This document shows positions 62,872 to 64,000 of a stretch of DNA of 64,000 nucleotides, piece by piece. Under the pieces are notes generated by a model. That model had not been told where the DNA came from. It worked only from the letters and a program-made list of their open reading frames with translations, and searched no databases. The translations under genes and the position numbers were made by a program. Origin of the DNA: CAJQGY01 sp964417685 (lineage in GTDB: Bacteria > Pseudomonadota > Gammaproteobacteria > Magnimaribacterales > D2472); contig CAYQIT010000003.1 in the NCBI GenBank assembly GCA_964417685.1, positions 6,955-70,954 of the forward strand. The letters run 5' to 3'. Position 1 is the first letter of the stretch; each line of letters begins with the position of its first letter.

Positions 62872-64000
62872 ATGAATATTACACTGCCAGATGGGAGCAT
62901 AAAGGAATTACCTAAGGGTTCCACTGGTCTTGACCTTGCAGAAAGTATTGGGCCAGGCCTAGCAAAAGCTGCGCTTGCTGTTGTGGTTAATGGCGATCAA
63001 AAAGATTTATCTGATTCTATTAATGAAGATGCAGAAGTTTCAATAATAACAATTAATTCAGATGAGGGCCTCGAAATCATGAGGCACACATTAACAGCGC
63101 AGGTTCTTGCTCGTGCTGTTCAAAACTTATATCCAGGAACAAAATTAGCGATAGGCCCAACAATAAATGATGGCTTTTATTATGATTTTGAGGCACCAAA
63201 AGTTATTTCAAATGACGATCTTGAAAATATAGAAAAAGAGATGAGCAAGATTATTGCTTCAGCTTCTAACATTACAAAAAGATTTCATTCTAAGAAAGAA
63301 GCAATAAGTATTTTTAAAGATAAGGGTGAGCCTTATAAAGAAATAATCATCAATGAAGCTGATCAAGATGAAAATTTCCAACTTTATTACCAAGATAATG
63401 ATGAATTTGTAGATCTTTGTAGAGGCCCACATTTACCAAATTTAAAACATATTGGAGCTTTTAAGTTAACTAAAGTTGCAGGAGCTTATTGGAAAGGCAG
63501 CGCTGATAATAAAATGCTCACAAGAATTTATGGAACTGCTTGGAAAAATGAAAAAGATCTAAAATCTCATTTATTAGCTATAGAAGAAGCAGAGAAAAGA
63601 GATCATAGAAAATTAGGCAAGGAGATGTCATTATTTCATTTCCAAGAAGAAGCCCCTGGGATGGTATTTTGGCATCCAAAGGGCTGGTCAATATATAAAA
63701 ACCTTGAGGCTTTTGTGAGAGATCGTTTAGAGAAGTTTGGCTATCAAGAAATAAAAACACCACAAGTTGTTGATAGAAAATTATGGGAAGCATCTGGCCA
63801 TTGGGATAAGTACAGGGAAAACATGTTTATCACAGAGATAGATGAAGAACATGCTAATGAAAAGAGAACAAATGCTCTTAAGCCTATGAATTGTCCATGC
63901 CATGTTCAGGTATACAACCATGGTTTGAAATCATACAAAGATCTACCTATAAGGTTTGCTGAGTTTGGTTCCTGTCATAGGTATGAAGCATCTGGAACAC
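62872..64000 (+). CDS. thrS: Threonyl-tRNA synthetase (5' part, runs off the window)
   Basis: The visible 376 residues show the TGS domain (ITLPDGSI), the N2 editing domain and the start of the catalytic core (EEAPGMVFWHPKGW, MNCPCHVQVYNH, AEFGSCHRYEASG). ThrRS charges tRNA-Thr. The editing domain normally has HxxxH plus CxxxH; here C183xxxH187 is intact (DLCRGPH), but the first motif reads H72-TLTA-Q77, with an extra residue and Gln in place of the second His. The mischarged Ser-tRNA hydrolysis may be weakened. The synthetase core appears normal. Confidence 0.95.
   Translation, partial: MNITLPDGSIKELPKGSTGLDLAESIGPGLAKAALAVVVNGDQKDLSDSINEDAEVSIITINSDEGLEIMRHTLTAQVLARAVQNLYPGTKLAIGPTINDGFYYDFEAPKVISNDDLENIEKEMSKIIASASNITKRFHSKKEAISIFKDKGEPYKEIIINEADQDENFQLYYQDNDEFVDLCRGPHLPNLKHIGAFKLTKVAGAYWKGSADNKMLTRIYGTAWKNEKDLKSHLLAIEEAEKRDHRKLGKEMSLFHFQEEAPGMVFWHPKGWSIYKNLEAFVRDRLEKFGYQEIKTPQVVDRKLWEASGHWDKYRENMFITEIDEEHANEKRTNALKPMNCPCHVQVYNHGLKSYKDLPIRFAEFGSCHRYEASGT

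Overview
The window looks like a chromosomal piece of a small, AT-rich, streamlined marine gammaproteobacterium. A SAR86-like lineage is my best guess, inferred from gammaproteobacterial gene order (asd-fimV-truA-trpF-...-accD-...-dedD-cvpA-purF; lytic transglycosylase next to purL; ppi next to lpxH), very low GC, short intergenic spaces, and 3' ends that overlap between convergent genes. No insertion sequence, prophage, CRISPR array or rRNA operon was seen. Three tRNA genes (Asn-GTT, Ser-GCT, Arg-CCT) are present. A run of exactly 100 N at 23588-23687 marks a scaffold join that truncates a small gene on each side.

Layout. 1-1238: the 5' part of lexA and a divergent cytosolic 5'-nucleotidase share one near-perfect SOS box. 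1242-2512: ThrH-type phosphatase and QueH. 2559-6028: prpBCD of the methylcitrate cycle; acnB, a candidate for the missing hydratase step, is at 19392-21974. 6087-19399: a long co-directional block of amino acid, fatty acid, purine and tRNA-modification genes (aroC, leuCDB, asd, fimV-like, truA, trpFBA, accD, dedD-like, cvpA, purF), mostly overlapping by about 4 bases. 22074-26828: small proteins, a ferritin-like protein, a DCC thioredoxin-fold protein, the gap, and umuDC behind a second SOS box. 26818-37059: lpxH, a lipoprotein cyclophilin, a sulfotransferase, an ArsC/LMW-phosphatase-like protein, uvrB, a shortened MltF-like lytic transglycosylase, purL and a NUDIX hydrolase. 37112-43360: a second NUDIX hydrolase, gamma carbonic anhydrase, alaS, lysC and a dihydroorotase.

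43594-49712 holds the most unusual genes: two large tandem paralogous lipoproteins built of cadherin-like repeats and lamin-tail domains. The second ends in a cupredoxin-like domain, a cadherin-like domain and a DUF1524-type HNH nuclease, so it is a candidate surface nuclease. 49778-57935 has tRNA-Ser, a MetF-like reductase, an unknown lipoprotein, a divergent citrulline-hydrolase (CtlX)/ornithine aminotransferase pair, a minimal alkyltransferase, a large secreted zinc metalloprotease and an SDR. 57939-64000 has a metallo-beta-lactamase-fold hydrolase, folE, a Maf protein, cysS, two small secreted proteins, tRNA-Arg and the 5' part of thrS, whose editing HxxxH motif is altered.

Across the window several genes (lexA, umuD, prpB, aroC, rocD, thrS, an SDR and a membrane protein) have a -10-like hexamer only 6-8 bases before the start codon and no Shine-Dalgarno sequence, which suggests frequent leaderless transcription.
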